A stretch of DNA of 64,000 bases from Streptomyces griseofuscus (GTDB lineage Bacteria > Actinomycetota > Actinomycetes > Streptomycetales > Streptomycetaceae), in contig NZ_CP051006.1 in assembly GCF_014673495.1 (NCBI RefSeq), forward strand, positions 8,431,001 through 8,495,000, written 5' to 3'. The notes beneath the pieces were generated by a model that was not told where the DNA came from, searched no databases, and saw only the letters and a program-made list of their open reading frames with translations. Shown piece after piece: positions 8,851 to 17,641 of the stretch. Numbering within the stretch: position 1 is the first letter of the stretch; each line of letters starts with the position of its first letter. The translations under genes and the position numbers were made by a program.

Positions 8851-9663
8851 ATGAACGAGACAACACGTGACACCCGCATCTCGACCATCCTGACCCTGTT
8901 GACACAGCGCGCGGAGCTCCAAGTCCGGCTGCTGCCCGCCGTCCTGGGAGTCTCCGGGCCCACCGTGCGCCGGGACCTCGCCGCCATGGAGGAGAGGGGA
9001 CTGATCCGGCGGTCGTACGGGAGGATCGCCGCCGCCCGGCGCAGCCCCGAACTTCCGGTCAGCCTGCGGCGGTCGCAGAACACCGAGGCGAAGCGCCGGA
9101 TCGGTGCGCTCGCCTCCTCCCTCGTCCCGAGCCGCCCGCTCACCCTGGCGCTCAGCGGAGGCAGCACGGCGGGCTTCGTGGCGCGGAGCCTGGCCGGCCG
9201 GTCGGACCTGACCGTGGTCACGAACGGGCTCGACACCGCGACCGTCCTGACGGAACGTCAGGCGGCGAAGGTGGTGGTCACCGGCGGCACCGTACGCCCG
9301 TTGTCCAACGATCTGGTCGGCAGACCCGCCGAGAGGACACTGCGTTCCTACCGCTTCGACTACGCGATCGTGGGTGTCGACGGCATCAGCCCGGCGGCCG
9401 GGTTCACCCAGTACAGCTCCGACGGAGCGGAGATCGACCGGGTCATGCTGGAGCAGGCGACGCGGCGGATCGTCGTGGCCGACAGCTCGAAACTGGGGCA
9501 GGTGCACCGGGCCAAGGTCGCCGACATCGACTCGGTCCACACCGTGGTCACCGACTCGTACGCGAACACGGACATGGTCGCCAAACTGCGCGGCACCGGC
9601 CTGGACATGGTCCTGGTGGCCATCCCCTCGTCCGTACGGCCCCACCGCCGCCGGTCCTCGTGA
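8851..9663 (+). CDS. DeoR/GlpR-family transcriptional regulator
   Basis: A 270-aa sugar-metabolism-type regulator. Residues ~5-60 are the DeoR winged HTH ('LPAVLGVSGPTVRRDLAAMEERGLI' in two halves). The C-terminal domain is the isomerase-like sugar-phosphate sensor with 'LALSGGSTAGFVA', 'TVVTNGLDTATVL', 'TGGTVRP', 'GVDGIS' and 'VADSSKLGQ'. Such proteins repress sugar uptake and catabolic genes until a phosphorylated sugar binds. No sugar genes adjoin it, so the target is unknown. GGAGG five bases before the ATG at 8851 sets the start; the frame is open further upstream but without a ribosome site. Confidence 0.9.
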   Translation: MNETTRDTRISTILTLLTQRAELQVRLLPAVLGVSGPTVRRDLAAMEERGLIRRSYGRIAAARRSPELPVSLRRSQNTEAKRRIGALASSLVPSRPLTLALSGGSTAGFVARSLAGRSDLTVVTNGLDTATVLTERQAAKVVVTGGTVRPLSNDLVGRPAERTLRSYRFDYAIVGVDGISPAAGFTQYSSDGAEIDRVMLEQATRRIVVADSSKLGQVHRAKVADIDSVHTVVTDSYANTDMVAKLRGTGLDMVLVAIPSSVRPHRRRSS

Positions 9664-9691
9664 CACCCGCGGCCGCAGCGGCCCGGGGTGT
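9663..9691. terminator. Possible bidirectional hairpin between convergent genes
   Basis: A 14-bp imperfect GC-rich inverted repeat (ACACCCGCGGCCGC / GCGGCCCGGGGTGT, one-base loop at 9677) starts at the stop codon of the DeoR gene and ends 12 bp from the stop of the LuxR gene. There is no T-tract, as is usual in Streptomyces. Confidence 0.45.
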
Positions 9692-9703
9692 TCCGCGTAC
9701 GGC

Positions 9704-12583
9704 TCACCGGTGACCGTCTCCGCCGCCCGCCTCCTGGACCCGCCGGCGCAGTTCTCTGCGGCTGCGCATCCCCAGCTTCACGAACACGCTCCGCAGGTGG
9801 TACTCGATCGTCTTCACGCTGAGTGTCAGCTCGTCGGCGATCTCCCGGTTGGTGCAGCCGAGCCCGACCAGGCGGGCCACCTCGCGCTCCCGACCGGTCA
9901 GCAGATGGTCCAGGTCCGGTGCGCCCCCGCGTTCGGGCGCGCAGGCCCGGCGTTCGGCCCGGCACTCCTCCAGGAACGGCCGCGCGCCCAGGCGGGTGAA
10001 CAGGTCTTCGGCGCTGTCGAAGTGCGCGGTCGCGGCGCCCGCCCTGCCGAGTGCCGCCGACACCCGCCCGCGTGCGATCTCCAGCAGCCCTCGTATCAGC
10101 GGGATGTCCCGGCCGGGCCCGAGCAGTCCGACCGCCTCGGTGTACCGGCCGAGCGCGTCCTCGTGCGCGCCCGCCGCCTCCGCCGTACGGCCTTCCAGCC
10201 AGGCGTCGGCGACACGCAGGTGCGGGTTCGAGGCGTCGTCGCCCGTGGACTTCAGCTCCTCCATGGCCGCACGCGCGAGGTCGGCGAGACCGCACGAGAC
10301 GAGCGACTCGGCGAGGAAGGGCAGCCAGCTCGTGGAGACGATGCGCACGCGCTCCGAGTGCGCGGAACGTTCGGCCAGCATCTGGAGGGCATCCACCACC
10401 CCGCGGTGGTCCCCGCGCGCTCGTGCCCGCATGGCCCGGGCCATGGCCGTGTGGTACTGCGGTCCTCCGAAGTCCAGTGGCTCGGCCAGGTGTTGGGCCT
10501 GGCGCAGACTCGTCTCGGCTGCTCTCTCGTTACCCCGGAACGCGTCGAGGACCGAGCGCAGCGACCACAGGGCGGGGGCGTCGAAACAGCGCCCCTGCTC
10601 GTCGTCGAGCGCCGTCCCCACTTCCCGCGCCGCCCGGTTCCAGTCGCCGCCCAGCAGATGACACATGGCGAGATGCACCGAGGCGCTCGTACCGAGGAGC
10701 CGGGCGGCGGCGGAGCGGCGGCGGGCCGTGACCATCGTCAAGTCGGTTGTCGCGGACGACAGTTGCGCGTCCGCGAGCCGGAGTATGCCCCGGACGGTCA
10801 GGGCCGGAAGGTCCTCCTCACCGATCCGGTCCGCGTCCTCGGGCAGGCCGGCCAAGAGGTCCAGCCCGGCTCCGGGGCCGTGCCACAGCGCAGTGCCGTA
10901 GGCGGCCAGAGCCCGCGCCGCCTGCCGGAGACCCGGAGGTACGACGACGTACGGCGCCCGCGCGCAGGCGTCCGGGACTGCACCGGACGGCGGCCCGGCG
11001 TCGGCGGGCCCGCTCGGTGCCGGGCGGGCCAGGGCCGGGTCGGTTTCCCGGCGGCGTCCGAGGGGGCCGTACAGGCCCGTCTCGCCCGCCGGGGGAGCCG
11101 GGCGAAGGGCCTGGTCGGAGTGGTGCCGGGCGGCTTCCCCCTGTCCCAGGATCGCGTGCACCAGCGCCAGCTCGGTGAGCACGACCGCCCGTTGACCGGG
11201 ATGAGCCTCCCGCAGGGACTCCTGTGCCTGGTCCAGCAGCCGCCGTGCCGAGGTGAGGCGGCCGGCGGCGAACTCGGCCAGGCCCAGCGCCTCGTCCCGC
11301 CAGGGGCATGGCCGACGGGTGACCACCGCGTGCCCGTGCCGGGTCAGCTCCGCGTCGGCACCGGCCCAGAAGAGGAGCCGTACGGCGCCGTAGAGGAGAT
11401 GGTCGGTCCGGTGGTCGTCCGCGTGCGAGAGGGATGCCGCCGACAGCAGCGTCCGTGCCGCGTGCAGGAGCCCGCCCTCGGCGAGTTCGCGGGTCGCGGT
11501 CTCCAGGAGGTCGGCGGCCAGGCGGGCGTCGACGGTCTCGGCGGCCGCCACCCGGTGCGCCAGCCCCTGTCGTTCGTCGACCGCGTCGACCGCGGCGACA
11601 TGCAACGCGCGTCGCCGCACCGCCGGCAGCGTGTCGTACAGCGCGTCGCGGAACACGCCGTGTCTGATCGCCACGGTGGGCACCTGGGCATCCGTCCGCG
11701 TGATGAACTCCTCGTGGACCAGCGGGTCCAGCGCAGAGGTGCAGTCGGAGGCGCCCAGGACGGTGCTCAGGACCGGCACGGTCGCGGAACCGCCGAGCAC
11801 GGCCAGCGCCTCAAGGGCCGCCACGCCCTCGGAGGGAACGCCCGTCAGCTGACGCCACACCACGGACGCGGGCAGGGCGGCCCGGTCCGGTCCGCCGGGA
11901 CGCGCGGTGCCATGGCCGTCGAGCAGGCTTCTGAGATACAGCGGATGGCCGCCGGACCGCTGCACCAGGCGACCCGTGAGCACATCGTCGGCGAGATCCC
12001 CGAGCGCGGTGGCCACCACGGCCGCCGCTTCCGCCTCCGGCAGCTCGGCCAGAGCGATGTGGGTCAGCGGGGCCACCGTGTGCAACGCGTGCAGGACCTG
12101 CTCGTCCCAGCCGTGCGAGTGCCGCGCGGCCAGCACCAGGCACAGCGGCCCGCCCTCGCGCGCGGCCTCCAGCAACGCCTTCAGCGAGGGGCTGTCCGCC
12201 CACTGGGCGTCGTCCACGAACAGGGCCCAGGGGGCCGCCGATGTGTCCAGCAACTCCCGGAGCGCGCGCGGCCCCGAAGGAACGGCGGCGGGATTCTTCG
12301 CCGCCCGCGCACTCGGGCCCCCGGCCGGGGAGCGGTCCGGCACCCGCACCGCCGCCCGATGCAGCAGACGGGACAGACAGTCGACGTCGGAAGCCGCCGG
12401 GGGCGGTGTCGCCGTGCTGTCCAGCACGGCGAAGTCACTCAGGCCGGCCAGGAATTGACGCACGAGGGTCGTCTTTCCGATGCCGGGCGCCCCCTGTACG
12501 AGGACGACCGTGGCCGTGCCCGCGCGGGCCGAGTCGGCGGCGTCGCGCAGCGCCCGCGACTCGCTCAGGCGGCCCGTGCACAT
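9704..12583 (-). CDS. LuxR-family regulator with AAA-type ATPase domain (LAL/MalT-like size class)
   Basis: A ~959-aa regulator. Walker A 'GAPGIGKTT' lies at ~31-39, and a Walker B-like 'ALFVDDAQWAD' follows; a long alpha-helical, TPR-like middle (~330-850) precedes the C-terminal LuxR HTH 'LTGREREVARLVGLGCTNREIADELTLS' (given as two parts) with 'VKTIEYHL'. Large ATPase LuxR regulators (LAL) bind ATP and an effector and often activate secondary-metabolite or sugar genes. The start is uncertain: M at 12583 begins a natural 'GRLSESRALRDAA' lead-in to Walker A but has only GGAG immediately before it; the frame is open to 12721 with unconvincing sequence. The nearest natural-product gene is the PKS 48 kb away, so no target is proposed. 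Confidence 0.85.
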   Translation of the reverse strand: MCTGRLSESRALRDAADSARAGTATVVLVQGAPGIGKTTLVRQFLAGLSDFAVLDSTATPPPAASDVDCLSRLLHRAAVRVPDRSPAGGPSARAAKNPAAVPSGPRALRELLDTSAAPWALFVDDAQWADSPSLKALLEAAREGGPLCLVLAARHSHGWDEQVLHALHTVAPLTHIALAELPEAEAAAVVATALGDLADDVLTGRLVQRSGGHPLYLRSLLDGHGTARPGGPDRAALPASVVWRQLTGVPSEGVAALEALAVLGGSATVPVLSTVLGASDCTSALDPLVHEEFITRTDAQVPTVAIRHGVFRDALYDTLPAVRRRALHVAAVDAVDERQGLAHRVAAAETVDARLAADLLETATRELAEGGLLHAARTLLSAASLSHADDHRTDHLLYGAVRLLFWAGADAELTRHGHAVVTRRPCPWRDEALGLAEFAAGRLTSARRLLDQAQESLREAHPGQRAVVLTELALVHAILGQGEAARHHSDQALRPAPPAGETGLYGPLGRRRETDPALARPAPSGPADAGPPSGAVPDACARAPYVVVPPGLRQAARALAAYGTALWHGPGAGLDLLAGLPEDADRIGEEDLPALTVRGILRLADAQLSSATTDLTMVTARRRSAAARLLGTSASVHLAMCHLLGGDWNRAAREVGTALDDEQGRCFDAPALWSLRSVLDAFRGNERAAETSLRQAQHLAEPLDFGGPQYHTAMARAMRARARGDHRGVVDALQMLAERSAHSERVRIVSTSWLPFLAESLVSCGLADLARAAMEELKSTGDDASNPHLRVADAWLEGRTAEAAGAHEDALGRYTEAVGLLGPGRDIPLIRGLLEIARGRVSAALGRAGAATAHFDSAEDLFTRLGARPFLEECRAERRACAPERGGAPDLDHLLTGREREVARLVGLGCTNREIADELTLSVKTIEYHLRSVFVKLGMRSRRELRRRVQEAGGGDGHR

Positions 12584-13258
12584 CTCCACGTAGTCACCGC
12601 CACGATCCTGACACCGGTTTCCCCTCTGCACTGTGGAACGGCAGCCTATGCCACGGACGCCGGACCCCCGACGGCGGACAGGCACCGACCACGGCGACGG
12701 TGTGCCCCTCCGCGCCATCAATCCGCCACCAATCCGCCATTAATCGGAATCCGAATACCTGTCCCGGGTCGTCGGAACGGAAAGAATCCGGGCAATTCCT
12801 CGGGAAAGCGTTCGAGTGGACCGTGCGCGAACAGTGAGCGTTTCCAACCCGTCGTCATCCCCTCCGCTCGTCCCGGTCCACCGCGGTGGGACGACGTCCC
12901 GGACCACGCCGTCGGGGTGTCGTCCGGGAGCGTTGCCGATGGATCACCGCTGGTCACTCCGTCATGGCACGGCCTCGGCGCGGACCGAGAGCCGTGCCGC
13001 AGGCGCACGCGGTGGTGCGGTTCCGGGGCTCCGGATCCCTCAACGCGCCCACTCATTCGGCGCCTTGACGCGAAACGACCCCGGGCACTAAAACGCCTCG
13101 CGGAGCCGGCCGAAAAAGTGAACTCCCCCCACGGATCCATTTCCTCCCCAGGCCGCTTCATCCCTCACGAACAGTCCCTCACGAACAGTCCCCCTCCTTG
13201 CGAAGGCCGAGCGATTCCGGCAGTCGGCTGGAGGAAATCAGAGTGGAGGCATGCCCCC
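12584..13258. other. Intergenic region between divergent genes with short direct repeats
   Basis: A 675-bp gap between the LuxR and spherulin-4 genes. It is more AT-rich around 12,715-12,800. CAATCCGCCA occurs twice with an 11-bp period (12719-12739), and a 14-bp unit, TCCCTCACGAACAG, is repeated perfectly in tandem at 13161-13188. No gene with a plausible start was found. Confidence 0.7.
13161..13188. repeat. Perfect 14-bp tandem duplication upstream of spherulin-4 gene
   Basis: TCCCTCACGAACAG is present twice without a spacer, 71 bp before the start of the spherulin-4 gene. It may be a regulator site or a simple duplication. Confidence 0.85.
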
Positions 13259-14197
13259 ATGAGCAGCAGGAGTCACTTGGACCGCCGTCCGGGCGCCGCA
13301 AGGAGGCGCCGCCTGTGTGCGGCGGCCTTGAGCGCGGGCCTGGCCGCCGGCGCCCTGGTCTCCCTCCCGGTCGGCCACGCGTCCGCTGCCGCCGGGTTCA
13401 AGCAGCGGGTGGCCGTACCGGCGTACTTCTACCCCGGTGACTCGGGAGCCTCGGGTGCCGGCAATCTGTGGCCACAGCTGTCCACTCCGGCCCCCGGCGC
13501 GGGCCTGGCCGTCGCCAACCCGGGGTCAGGACCCGGCGACAGCGAGGACGGCAACTACGCGAACGCCATCCGGACGGCGCACGACGCCGGGACGGAGGTG
13601 ATCGGGTACGTCGACTCCGGATATCTCGGCACCAAGGGCGGGACCGCGCCCGACGGCGGCACGTCCATCGACGACTGGGTCGAGGGCGCGGAGCGCAACG
13701 TCGACAAGTGGTACAGCTACTACGGCGGTTCGGGCCTGGACGGGATCTTCTTCGACGACGGCCTCACCGCTTGCGGCACCCCGTCCGACGCCAACGCCTT
13801 CGTCGACGCCTACAAGAGGCTCCAGTCCTATGTGAAGGGCAAGGACGCCGACGCCAAGGTCGTCATCAACCCGGGGGCCTCGCCCGAGCAGTGCTACACA
13901 GGGGCCGCCGACACACTGGTCACCTTCGAGGGCACCTACGACGACTATGTGAACCACTACGGCGACGACCGCGAGTCCTGGGAGGCATCGGCCGACCCGT
14001 CGAAGATCTGGCATCTGATCCACACCACGGGCAGCCAGACGCGGATGCGGAACGCCATCGCCCTCTCGAAGCAGCGCAACGCGGGCTACGTCTACGCCAC
14101 CGACGACGACAACTCCCACCCGTCGGGCCAGGAATGGGGCAACCCGTGGGACACCCCCCCGTCGTACTGGTCGGCCGAGGTGAACACCGTCGGCTGA
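13259..14197 (+). CDS. Secreted spherulin-4 family glycoside hydrolase (GH135-like)
   Basis: A 312-aa exported protein with a twin-arginine-rich n-region and signal peptide (~1-45, 'ALVSLPVGHASAAAG'). The rest is a TIM-barrel typical of the spherulin-4 family: 'VAVPAYFYPG', 'VIGYVDSGYLGT', 'WYSYYGGSGLDGIFFDDG' and 'LVTFEGTYDDY'. In fungal Sph3 (GH135) the matching acidic residues cut galactosaminogalactan, the alpha-1,4-linked galactosamine polymer of Aspergillus walls. Here the positions are D166-D167 in 'FFDD' and E224 in 'TFEG'; the usual D-E pair is D-D, so activity is not certain. GGAGG lies nine bases before the ATG. It opens the run of secreted enzymes to 22842. Unlike the others it has no ricin domain. 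Confidence 0.85.
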   Translation: MSSRSHLDRRPGAARRRRLCAAALSAGLAAGALVSLPVGHASAAAGFKQRVAVPAYFYPGDSGASGAGNLWPQLSTPAPGAGLAVANPGSGPGDSEDGNYANAIRTAHDAGTEVIGYVDSGYLGTKGGTAPDGGTSIDDWVEGAERNVDKWYSYYGGSGLDGIFFDDGLTACGTPSDANAFVDAYKRLQSYVKGKDADAKVVINPGASPEQCYTGAADTLVTFEGTYDDYVNHYGDDRESWEASADPSKIWHLIHTTGSQTRMRNAIALSKQRNAGYVYATDDDNSHPSGQEWGNPWDTPPSYWSAEVNTVG

Positions 14198-14273
14198 CCG
14201 CGGGCCGGTCCCGGTCGCCGCCCGTCACGACCCGTGGTCCTGCACGGCCCCTTTCACCCTCCGGAGCGCTTAT

Positions 14274-15647
14274 ATGAGGGCCCTACCAGCCCGACCCCGC
14301 AGAATCGCCCTACTGGCACTCTCCGCACTGCTCCTCCTCGTACCGGCCCTGTGGCCGCGCCTGACGCAGCCCGCGGCGGCCGACACCGGCTCCGTCTCGC
14401 TGCTGTACGACCCCGGCCCCGCGCACGACTGCTATGGGCTGGTCGTGGAGGACCCGCCGGACAAGAACACGACCCCCGATCCCGGACGCACCAGCAGCGC
14501 CGGCTGCGGTGCCTTCGCCGGAAACGAGGAGTTCACCCGGAAGAGCCCCGAGCGTCCCACCTGGGACATCGGCACCTACGGCTGGAACACCTCCAACTGG
14601 GGCACCTCACCCGGCTATTCCTTCACCACCCAGACCGCCGCCAAGACGGTGACCATGCAGAACGACGCCTCCGGGGTCTGCGGGCTGCACGAGACCAACG
14701 TCAGCTACACCTACCCCGACTCCCAGCTCAAACCCGGGCCCGACCGCGCGTACCGCACCGCCGCGGACGGCCGGATCAACGTCTCCTACCGTGCGAAGAT
14801 CCAGCAGACCAAGCCCTTCACCTGCGATGAGAAGCGCGCGCTGCTCACCACGGACCTCATCTTCGAGGACTCCGAGCACGGCTCGGCACACCCTGACGTG
14901 ATCTCCGTCATCCACTACGATCCCGGCACGTTCAAGGCGCCCGGCAGCAACGGTGTCGTCTGGTACACCAGGGACGACACGACGATGACCTGCCCCGACG
15001 GCTGCCGCGTCATGGTGCGCGCCCCCGATCTGATGAAGGACGCCACCTGGGCGTCGATCGACGACGACTTCAGCCAGTTGTTCGACAAGTACGTCGACTA
15101 CGTCAACCCCGAGCACCTCCCGAAGTCCGACTTCGTCCTGCGCGGTGTGCAGATCGTCAGCAGCAACACGGGCAGCTCCACGACGGCCTCGGTCAGCGAC
15201 GTCGACGCGCGGATGACGCCCAACGCACCCGTCCACGCACCTCTGACGTACGGCCTCAAGGGCAGCGACGGGCAGTCCCTGTGCCTGGACGACTACAACA
15301 ACGCCACGAAGCCGCCGGCCGTCGCCGACATCTGGGACTGCAACGGCGGCGACGCGCAGGACTGGACCATCGGCCAGGACGCCACCCTCCAGGTGCACGG
15401 CATGTGCCTGGGCGTGTCCGGGGACCGCACGGCCGACCACACGCCCGTCGGGCTCGACCCGTGCGACGAGGGAGCGCACCAGAAGTGGGTCCTGGGCCGC
15501 TACGGCCAGATCTACAACCCCGTGTCCGGCCGCTGCCTGGAGGTCGCGAACGGGTCCAGCACCAGGGGCGACAAGAACCTCGAACTCTTCGACTGCTGGG
15601 GCGGCACCCAGCAGAAGTGGTGGACTCCGGCCGGCGACTACCGCTGA
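14274..15647 (+). CDS. Secreted protein of unknown function with C-terminal ricin-type lectin domain
   Basis: A 457-aa exported protein. A signal peptide (~1-36, 'LALSALLLLVPALWPRL') precedes a ~290-residue domain that I do not recognise. It is rich in Asp, Cys and aromatic residues ('HYDPGTF', 'VWYTRDDTT', 'VDYVNPEHLPKSDFVLRGVQI') and has the look of a beta-sandwich enzyme or binding domain. Residues ~325-455 are a ricin-B beta-trefoil (CBM13) with three 'QDW/QKW' repeats ('GDAQDWTI', 'AHQKWVL', 'TQQKWW'), expected to bind galactose-, xylose- or similar polysaccharides. CGGAG lies eight bases before the ATG. It follows the spherulin-4 gene by 76 bp on the same strand and ends at a strong bidirectional terminator. 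Confidence 0.8.
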   Translation: MRALPARPRRIALLALSALLLLVPALWPRLTQPAAADTGSVSLLYDPGPAHDCYGLVVEDPPDKNTTPDPGRTSSAGCGAFAGNEEFTRKSPERPTWDIGTYGWNTSNWGTSPGYSFTTQTAAKTVTMQNDASGVCGLHETNVSYTYPDSQLKPGPDRAYRTAADGRINVSYRAKIQQTKPFTCDEKRALLTTDLIFEDSEHGSAHPDVISVIHYDPGTFKAPGSNGVVWYTRDDTTMTCPDGCRVMVRAPDLMKDATWASIDDDFSQLFDKYVDYVNPEHLPKSDFVLRGVQIVSSNTGSSTTASVSDVDARMTPNAPVHAPLTYGLKGSDGQSLCLDDYNNATKPPAVADIWDCNGGDAQDWTIGQDATLQVHGMCLGVSGDRTADHTPVGLDPCDEGAHQKWVLGRYGQIYNPVSGRCLEVANGSSTRGDKNLELFDCWGGTQQKWWTPAGDYR

Positions 15648-15681
15648 GAGTCGTCCGGCGACGGCCGCGCGGCGGCGATAC

Positions 15682-15718
15682 GCCGAAGGGCCGCACCGGA
15701 CCGGTGCGGCCCTTCGGC
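15682..15718. terminator. Bidirectional terminator between convergent lectin and GH16 genes
   Basis: A perfect 18-bp inverted repeat (left arm 15682-15699, right arm 15701-15718; arms begin GCCGAAGGGCC) lies in the 116-bp gap between the two stop codons. Confidence 0.85.
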
Positions 15719-15763
15719 CTGCCCTGCCTCATGTCAGACAGGGATGTCCTTCCTCATGCCCCC

Positions 15764-17494
15764 TCACGCCAGTGAGAATTTCTGGGCGGCCGAGCCGTTG
15801 CAGTCCCAGATCTGGAGGCGGGTGCCGTTGGCGGTGGCACCCGACGGGGAGTCGATGCACCGGCCGGTGGTCGGATTGGACATCGAGCCGTCGGCATCGG
15901 CGACCCAGTTCTGGTAGCCGCCGCCGTTGCAGTTGGCCAGCTGGAGCTTGGTGCCGGCCGCGTTCACCCCGCCCGCGATGTCCAGGCACTTGCCGAGCGT
16001 GCGCAGGGTCTGGCCGTTCCAGGTCCACTTCTGGTCGAGAGACGTCGCCTGCTGGCAGTCCCAGAGCTGGACCGCGGTGCCGTCGCCGCCGGTGTCGTCG
16101 CCCGCCACGTCCAGGCACTTGCCGCCCGGTCCGTAGATCGGGGTGCCGATGGCGAACTGCTGGGCGGCGGAGCCGTTGCAGTCCCAGATCTGGAGGCGGG
16201 TGCCGTTCGCGGTGGCGCCCGACGGGGAGTCGATGCACCGGCCGCTGGTCGGGTTCCGCAGCGTGCCGTCGGGCTGCCGCACCCAGGACTGGTAGCCGCC
16301 GCTGTTGCACGTGGCGAGTTGCAGCTTCGTACCGGCGGCGCTGTTGCCGCCGGCGATGTCCAGGCACTTGCCGAGGGTCTGGAGGGTCTGGCCGCTCCAG
16401 GTCCAGTGCTGGTCCTTGGCCGCCGACTGGCAGTCCCAGAGCTGGACCGCGGTGCCGTCGCCGCCGGTGTCGTCGCCCGCCACGTCCACGCACTTGCCGC
16501 CGGGTCCGGTGATCGTCTGGCCGCTCACCGAGCCGCCGCCACCCCCGCCTCCGGAGCCGGGCGCCTTGTTGTAGACGGACACCGAGTCGATGACGAGCTT
16601 GCCGCCGGAGACCGTGGCCGCGTTCGGGCCCCCGCCGAAGGCGTCCGGGAAGCCGCCGCCGATCGCCAGGTCGTAGATGATGAAGAAGGGGTGGTCGACC
16701 GCGTCGGACCAGGTCGTCGCGTCCACCTGGTTGGCGTTGATCGTGTAGAAGTTGTTCCCGTCGAGGTAGAACCTGATCTGCTCCGGCGACACGGAGCGGT
16801 CGATCTCCGCCGCGTAGTCGTGGAAGCCGGTCTGGCAGCCAGAACAGGCGCGTTCACCCGAGCCGATGCCGGTCGACTCGTTGCACGGCCCACCCGGATT
16901 CACACCGCAGTGCAGGGTGCTGAAGACGGAACTGCGGCCGTTGATGTCCTCCATGATGTCGACCTCGCCGGACTTCGGCCAGGTCACCCCGGAGCGCAGC
17001 GGCGCGCCGAGCATCCAGAACGCCGGCCAGTAGCCCGCGCCGTTCGAGGTGTTGACGTTGGGCTGCTGGAGGACGGACTCGATGCGTACGACCCCGCCCG
17101 CCGGGGCGCCGAAGCCCGCCGACTGGGTCTCCACGCGCCCGGAGGTCCATCCGCTGCGCGCGTCGGAGCCCGAGTGCAGGGCCTGGAGCACCAGATGGCC
17201 CTGACCGTCGTAGTAGACGTTCGAGGTGCTGTTGGTCATCGTCTCGATCTCACCGGTGCCGAAGCTGCTGCCCGGCCCGGTGTCGTACTTCCACAGGCTC
17301 TGATCGATGCCGGTGCCGGACGCGCCGTTGAAGTCGTCGCTCCACGTGAGCGTGAAACCCGACGGCGCGGGGGGCACTGCCGCCTGGGCGTTCAGTGTCG
17401 TGGTGAGCGTGGCCGCCACCGTCATCACGACGACGGGAAGCAGAGAGAGCGCTCTCCTCCACCCGCCGTGAGGTGCCTTTGGGGGTAGTCGCAT
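15764..17494 (-). CDS. Secreted GH16 endo-beta-1,3-glucanase (laminarinase-like) with two ricin-type lectin domains
   Basis: A 576-aa exported enzyme. A signal peptide (~1-39, 'VVVMTVAATLTTTLNAQA') is followed by a GH16 beta-jelly-roll (~45-300). The catalytic motif E-x-D-x-x-E is E177-D179-E182 in 'GEVDIMEDI'. Aromatic-rich 'GYWPAFWMLG' sits just before it, as in bacterial laminarinases. A Gly-rich linker leads to two near-identical ricin-type trefoils (CBM13, ~318-445 and ~446-576), each with 'GKCVDVAGDDTGGDGTAVQL'-type and 'GTRLQIWDCNGSAAQ' repeats. The enzyme would cut beta-1,3-glucan such as fungal wall or callose. GGAGG lies eight bases before the ATG. It is divergent from the beta-helix lectin gene and has possible operators around its start (17445, 17649). 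Confidence 0.92.
   Translation of the reverse strand: MRLPPKAPHGGWRRALSLLPVVVMTVAATLTTTLNAQAAVPPAPSGFTLTWSDDFNGASGTGIDQSLWKYDTGPGSSFGTGEIETMTNSTSNVYYDGQGHLVLQALHSGSDARSGWTSGRVETQSAGFGAPAGGVVRIESVLQQPNVNTSNGAGYWPAFWMLGAPLRSGVTWPKSGEVDIMEDINGRSSVFSTLHCGVNPGGPCNESTGIGSGERACSGCQTGFHDYAAEIDRSVSPEQIRFYLDGNNFYTINANQVDATTWSDAVDHPFFIIYDLAIGGGFPDAFGGGPNAATVSGGKLVIDSVSVYNKAPGSGGGGGGGSVSGQTITGPGGKCVDVAGDDTGGDGTAVQLWDCQSAAKDQHWTWSGQTLQTLGKCLDIAGGNSAAGTKLQLATCNSGGYQSWVRQPDGTLRNPTSGRCIDSPSGATANGTRLQIWDCNGSAAQQFAIGTPIYGPGGKCLDVAGDDTGGDGTAVQLWDCQQATSLDQKWTWNGQTLRTLGKCLDIAGGVNAAGTKLQLANCNGGGYQNWVADADGSMSNPTTGRCIDSPSGATANGTRLQIWDCNGSAAQKFSLA
15798..16508 (-). repeat. Internal direct repeat encoding the duplicated lectin domain of the GH16 enzyme
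   Basis: Two copies, offset by 375-378 bp, are almost identical over long stretches (for example 15801-15866 with 16179-16244, and 16056-16130 with 16431-16505). This points to a fairly recent in-gene duplication, or to gene conversion that keeps the copies alike. Confidence 0.85.
17445..17456. promoter_or_regulatory. Palindrome GAGAGCGCTCTC inside the GH16 signal-peptide codons
   Basis: The 12-bp perfect palindrome, 38-50 bp inside the coding start, resembles LacI-family operators such as the CebR/CelR site TGGGAGCGCTCCCA. It could be a sugar-responsive operator overlapping the gene start, or a chance palindrome. Confidence 0.35.
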
Positions 17495-17641
17495 AGGTCT
17501 GGCCTCCGAAGAAGGGCGTGATCGCGTCTGTTCGCCGCGCCGACTCTGGTGACGGCCGGGCTCTCGTCCCCAATCGGCGGATGCATCCTCAACTCTGTTG
17601 AGGATGGGCGGTGTTGAGTCGTGTGGAGTTCTGTGCGAGCA

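Noticed and set aside
12718..13161. 147-codon minus-strand ORF in the LuxR/spherulin gap
   Set aside because: No ribosome site or family likeness, and its codon use is less biased than that of neighbours.
13161..13188. The tandem 14-bp repeat as a CRISPR fragment
   Set aside because: Only two copies, no spacer, no cas genes.
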